Shown: positions 61,623 through 64,000 of the stretch, piece after piece
Layout of the letters: each line of letters begins with the position of its first letter
How positions within the stretch are numbered: position 1 is the first letter of the stretch
Origin: Ilumatobacter sp.
GTDB taxonomy: Bacteria; Actinomycetota; Acidimicrobiia; Acidimicrobiales; Ilumatobacteraceae
NCBI GenBank assembly: GCA_018666235.1
Contig: JABJAB010000019.1
Coordinates: forward strand, 1 to 64,000
Reading direction: 5' to 3'
DNA: 64,000 bases
Notes under the pieces: generated by a model
Databases searched by the model: none
Told to the model about the DNA's origin: nothing
What the model saw: the letters and a program-made list of their open reading frames with translations, nothing else
Position numbers and translations under genes: made by a program

Positions 61623-63107
61623 TCAGTCGTCGCCCGGGCGGCGGTCGACCTCGTTCGCCGGGTCCCCCGTCCAGCCCGGCGGGTAGGTCAGCGCCAACTC
61701 TGCCGGTGTCGGCGCGCGTTCCACTCGGGCCGCGTCGGGCAGTTCAGCCATGATCGCCTTCATGATGCGTTTGGTGTCGGCATCGACCGACTTGCCCTTC
61801 AATGCAACCGGCGCGCCGACGCTGACACGCACGATGGGCGGATCGGTGAGGTTCAGCATCTTCGGGCCGCGACTCGACCGCGGCCACACTTTCTCTGTGC
61901 CCCACAATCCGACCGGGATTACCGTGGCACCCGACATCTGGGCGAGCTGGGCAGCGCCCCAACGCCCGGTGAGCTTCGTCGTGAAGAATGCGGGGCCACG
62001 CGGAATGGTTCCCTCGGGCATCATCGCCACCATCTCGCCGCCTTCGAGCGCGTCGGCAGCTGCCTGAAGCGGCTCGTCCGAGCCCGTTCCCCGATCGACT
62101 CTGATGCCGCCCATTGCGGTCGCGATCTGTCCGACAACGGGAGCGTCGAAGACTTCCTTCTTGCCCAGGAATCGTGCGGTACGGCCACTCTTGCCGATGA
62201 CGATCGACATCGCAGAGACGTCGAAGTAACTCCGGTGGTTGGCACACAGGATGACGGGCCCGTCTGCGGGGATGTTCTCGACGCCACTGATTTCGAACCG
62301 GGCGTAGGGGTACGCGGCCGGACGAGCCATTTGGAGCGCGAGCCGCTGCACCTCCAGGCCCACCACAGGGATCTTGACGACGCCGGGCGACACGTCAAGG
62401 TTCATCGTGGGCCATCGGCGAGCTGCAGCCATCAGCACCATGCGCGGATCAGGGTTGACGACCACCGGGTTGCCGACGGCGTCGAGCATCGGTGTGTCGT
62501 ACACGCTGTCGGAGTAGGCGTAGCTGTGAGCGAGATCGATGCCATGTTCTTCGGCCCACGCCGTGATGGCTTCAAGCTTGCCTGCGGACCAGACGAAGGG
62601 TCCTTCCAGGGTCCCGTCGTAGTTTCCGTCTTCTCGCACGCGGTAACGCGTCGCGACCACATCGTCGAGTCCGAGTCGGTCGGCGAATGGTTTGACCAGG
62701 TCATAGGGCGTCGTGGTGGCGAGCACGATGGGCCGGCCAGCTGTGCGATGCATTTCGAAGGCCGCATCGGCAAACGGCTGCACCATGGCGACCAGACGGT
62801 CAGCTACCTGATCAGCGGCAGCGCTGACTGCCGCCTGGGAGTGGCCTTTGGCAAGCGTGACCGCCTGGCGTGCGAGCGCCATCGACGGCAACGTCTCGCC
62901 AATCGTGTTGAAGAGTCCGAACAGCAACTTTTCGCCGGGAAACGGCTTCGACGACAGTCCTGCCAAACGCATGGCGTCGGCGAAGACCTCCCCGGATGCT
63001 CCAGCGAGCAACGTGCGGTCGAGATCAAAGAACGCAGCGCCGTTGTGGGTCTCGACCGCACCGTCCGCTGGCTCGTGAAATGCAGTGCTGTTCGAGGATG
63101 CTGACAC
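61623..63107 (-). CDS. Bifunctional HAD-family phosphatase / 1-acylglycerol-3-phosphate acyltransferase
   Basis: 494 residues. N-terminal HAD-IB domain: FFDLDRTLLAGASG (Asp28, Asp30), VLATTTPYDLV and AYSDSVYDTPMLDAVGNPVVVNPD. C-terminal PlsC domain: ILCANHRSYFDVSAM (HX4D), FLGKKEVFDAP, GGIRVDRGTG and MMPEGTIPRG. Similar SerB-PlsC fusions make phosphatidic acid and remove a phosphate. GTG start at 63107 follows TAGAGT (63114-63119) by 6 bases, a leaderless start. The 6C-like RNA terminates shortly upstream. Confidence 0.9.
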   Translation of the reverse strand: MSASSNSTAFHEPADGAVETHNGAAFFDLDRTLLAGASGEVFADAMRLAGLSSKPFPGEKLLFGLFNTIGETLPSMALARQAVTLAKGHSQAAVSAAADQVADRLVAMVQPFADAAFEMHRTAGRPIVLATTTPYDLVKPFADRLGLDDVVATRYRVREDGNYDGTLEGPFVWSAGKLEAITAWAEEHGIDLAHSYAYSDSVYDTPMLDAVGNPVVVNPDPRMVLMAAARRWPTMNLDVSPGVVKIPVVGLEVQRLALQMARPAAYPYARFEISGVENIPADGPVILCANHRSYFDVSAMSIVIGKSGRTARFLGKKEVFDAPVVGQIATAMGGIRVDRGTGSDEPLQAAADALEGGEMVAMMPEGTIPRGPAFFTTKLTGRWGAAQLAQMSGATVIPVGLWGTEKVWPRSSRGPKMLNLTDPPIVRVSVGAPVALKGKSVDADTKRIMKAIMAELPDAARVERAPTPAELALTYPPGWTGDPANEVDRRPGDD

Positions 63108-63144
63108 GCCGTCACTCTATGCTGGCGTGCAGATCAGGACCCGA

Positions 63145-63270
63145 AAAATGGGAAAGACCCGGATGGGGATCCGGGTCTCTCAACCTGGGAATGTCCGCTG
63201 TTGGGGGAACAGTTGTGGACTTCCCGACGAGTGGAACAATGGGGGGTGTTCTCACGTCGACTGTGTTACT
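63145..63270 (-). ncRNA. 6C-like small RNA
   Basis: On the minus strand: hairpin 1 (63231-63255) GTG-a-GAACA closing a loop with CCCCCC; hairpin 2 (63193-63220) GTCC...CTGTT-CCCCC-AACAG...GGAC; then a perfect 10-bp terminator AGACCCGGAT / ATCCGGGTCT (63155-63178, loop CCCC) followed by TTCCCATTTTT. Two C-loop hairpins plus terminator is the definition of the actinobacterial 6C RNA. A promoter TTGGCA (63301-63306), 18-base spacer, CATACT (63277-63282) fits a start near 63270. The second loop has five C rather than six. Confidence 0.75.
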
Positions 63271-63276
63271 TGTGAA

Positions 63277-63306
63277 AGTATGCACATGCGGAACGTGATC
63301 TGCCAA
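63277..63306 (-). promoter_or_regulatory. Promoter of the 6C-like RNA
   Basis: Minus-strand TTGGCA (63301-63306) and CATACT (63277-63282) with an 18-base spacer, the best -35/-10 pair seen in the window. It lies back to back with the LysR-gene promoter. Confidence 0.6.
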
Positions 63307-63317
63307 GAAGATAACTG

Positions 63318-63332
63318 AGATATCTGATATCT
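63318..63332. promoter_or_regulatory. Palindromic operator candidate before the lysR-type gene
   Basis: AGATAT-CTG-ATATCT, a perfect 6-3-6 inverted repeat, ends 9 bases before the ATG at 63342. A possible -10 TATCTT (63328-63333) overlaps its right arm, so binding there would block the regulator's own promoter. Confidence 0.6.
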
Positions 63333-63341
63333 TTTTTTGCG

Positions 63342-64000
63342 ATGGATGTCCGGCAGTTATCTACCTTGGTCGCTGTTGCTGACCATGGCACGTTCTCGGC
63401 GGCTGCGCGAGCGCTCTTCACCGTGCAATCCAACGTCTCCGCGCACATCGCTCGCCTCGAGAAGGAACTCGGGGTCACGCTGGTCGATCGACAACACGGC
63501 AAACTCACCGACGAGGGGGCTCGCGTTGTCGAACGCGCACGGCGCGTCCTCAACGAAGTTGATGACATTGTGGCCGACGTCGCGAGTCGCGACGCCGACA
63601 TCTCCGGCCAGACGCGCCTCGGCGTCATCGGTACGACTGCGCGCTGGCTGGTGCCCCAGATGCTCGGTCGGCTCGGCACCGAGCACCCTGGCGTCCGCAC
63701 CGTCATTCAAGAAGGCGCGACCTCGACGCTCATTCCCAACGTGCTGTCCGGTCACCTCAACGCAGCGCTCGTCCACCTCCCGATCGACGACCCAGAATTG
63801 GTCATCGAGCCGCTCTTCGCTGAGGACCTGTTCCTGCTCGCCAGTTCAAGCCACCCCCTCGCCGCGCACGAGACCATTCCGCTTCGCGACCTTGATCAGG
63901 TCCCGCTGCTGCTCCCCCCGATGGGTTCAGCGCTCCGCAAGGTGCTCGAACGCGCTGCGGCGGCGGCGGACATCACCTTGCGCGCCCAGGCGGAAATCGA
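63342..64000 (+). CDS. LysR-family transcriptional regulator (3' end outside window)
   Basis: 219 residues visible. N-terminal winged HTH: MDVRQLSTLVAVADHGTFSAAARALFTVQSNVSAHIARLEKELGVTLVDR, followed by the start of the type 2 periplasmic-like effector domain (TRLGVIGTTARWLVPQMLGRLGTEHPGVRTVIQEG). It should bind as a tetramer and respond to a small molecule. The palindrome and leaderless-type promoter upstream suggest autoregulation; the divergent transcript is the 6C-like RNA. C-terminus not in the window. Confidence 0.92.
   Translation, partial: MDVRQLSTLVAVADHGTFSAAARALFTVQSNVSAHIARLEKELGVTLVDRQHGKLTDEGARVVERARRVLNEVDDIVADVASRDADISGQTRLGVIGTTARWLVPQMLGRLGTEHPGVRTVIQEGATSTLIPNVLSGHLNAALVHLPIDDPELVIEPLFAEDLFLLASSSHPLAAHETIPLRDLDQVPLLLPPMGSALRKVLERAAAAADITLRAQAEI

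Noticed and set aside
63085..63318. Short frames on both strands between the HAD-PlsC and lysR-type genes
   Set aside because: The region is better explained as a structured RNA with promoter and terminator.

Overview
The window is a GC-rich actinobacterial chromosome segment. The backbone order pdtaR-polA-rpsA-coaE-uvrB-uvrA-uvrC-rapZ-gap-pgk-tpiA-secG, almost all on the minus strand, is a typical actinobacterial backbone. An F420-type luciferase-like oxidoreductase, a 6C-like small RNA, LexA boxes of the GAAC-N4-GTTC type and many leaderless promoters fit the same group. The mix of families suggests a free-living, possibly marine, Acidimicrobiia-like organism; that placement is inference.

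Layout. 1-9.9 kb is a catabolic/accessory block: a partial acyl-ACP thioesterase, a coupled set of an ABM protein, an NTF2-like protein and a Baeyer-Villiger-type monooxygenase, an Fe/2OG oxygenase coupled to an alpha/beta hydrolase, an S9 peptidase, a diguanylate cyclase and a dehalogenase-like hydrolase. At 10.0-10.4 kb lie tRNA-Leu(GAG) with its terminator and secG. 10.5-17.2 kb holds an oligopeptide ABC operon set between secG and tpiA. 17.4-21.4 kb carries tpiA, pgk, gap and rapZ, without yvcK or whiA in the gap between rapZ and gap. 21.5-25.8 kb holds a coupled SDR / amidohydrolase / 2-hydroxyacid dehydrogenase set, a methyltransferase and the LLM oxidoreductase. 25.8-36.8 kb carries uvrC, uvrA and uvrB (SOS boxes before uvrA and uvrB), a rhomboid-like protein, an MFS transporter flanked by short hairpin repeats, and a LOG protein. 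36.8-39.5 kb is a pair of CNNM/CBS membrane proteins.

39.7-43.3 kb, on the plus strand, is the most interesting part. A glutathione peroxidase has an in-frame UGA at its catalytic residue followed by a bacterial SECIS-like hairpin, so it is almost certainly a selenoprotein. Next come a glutamate-cysteine ligase, an M20 amidohydrolase and a gamma-glutamylcyclotransferase-like protein joined by 4-bp overlaps. This looks like a gamma-glutamyl thiol / peroxide-defence cassette inserted between coaE and uvrB.

43.3-53.5 kb returns to the backbone (coaE, rpsA, polA, pdtaR) plus small conserved proteins and an acyl-CoA synthetase. 53.5-55.3 kb is a decayed integration scar bounded by a 46-bp direct repeat of a tRNA 3' half; it contains a frameshifted Excalibur-domain gene coupled to a small lipoprotein gene. 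55.4-60.4 kb is the type II fatty acid synthesis cluster fabD-fabH-fabG-acpP-fabF with a convergent fabZ; its FabD carries an extra lipoyl-like C-terminal domain. 60.4-64 kb has a two-domain fasciclin lipoprotein, a HAD-acyltransferase fusion, a 6C-like RNA and a partial LysR regulator.
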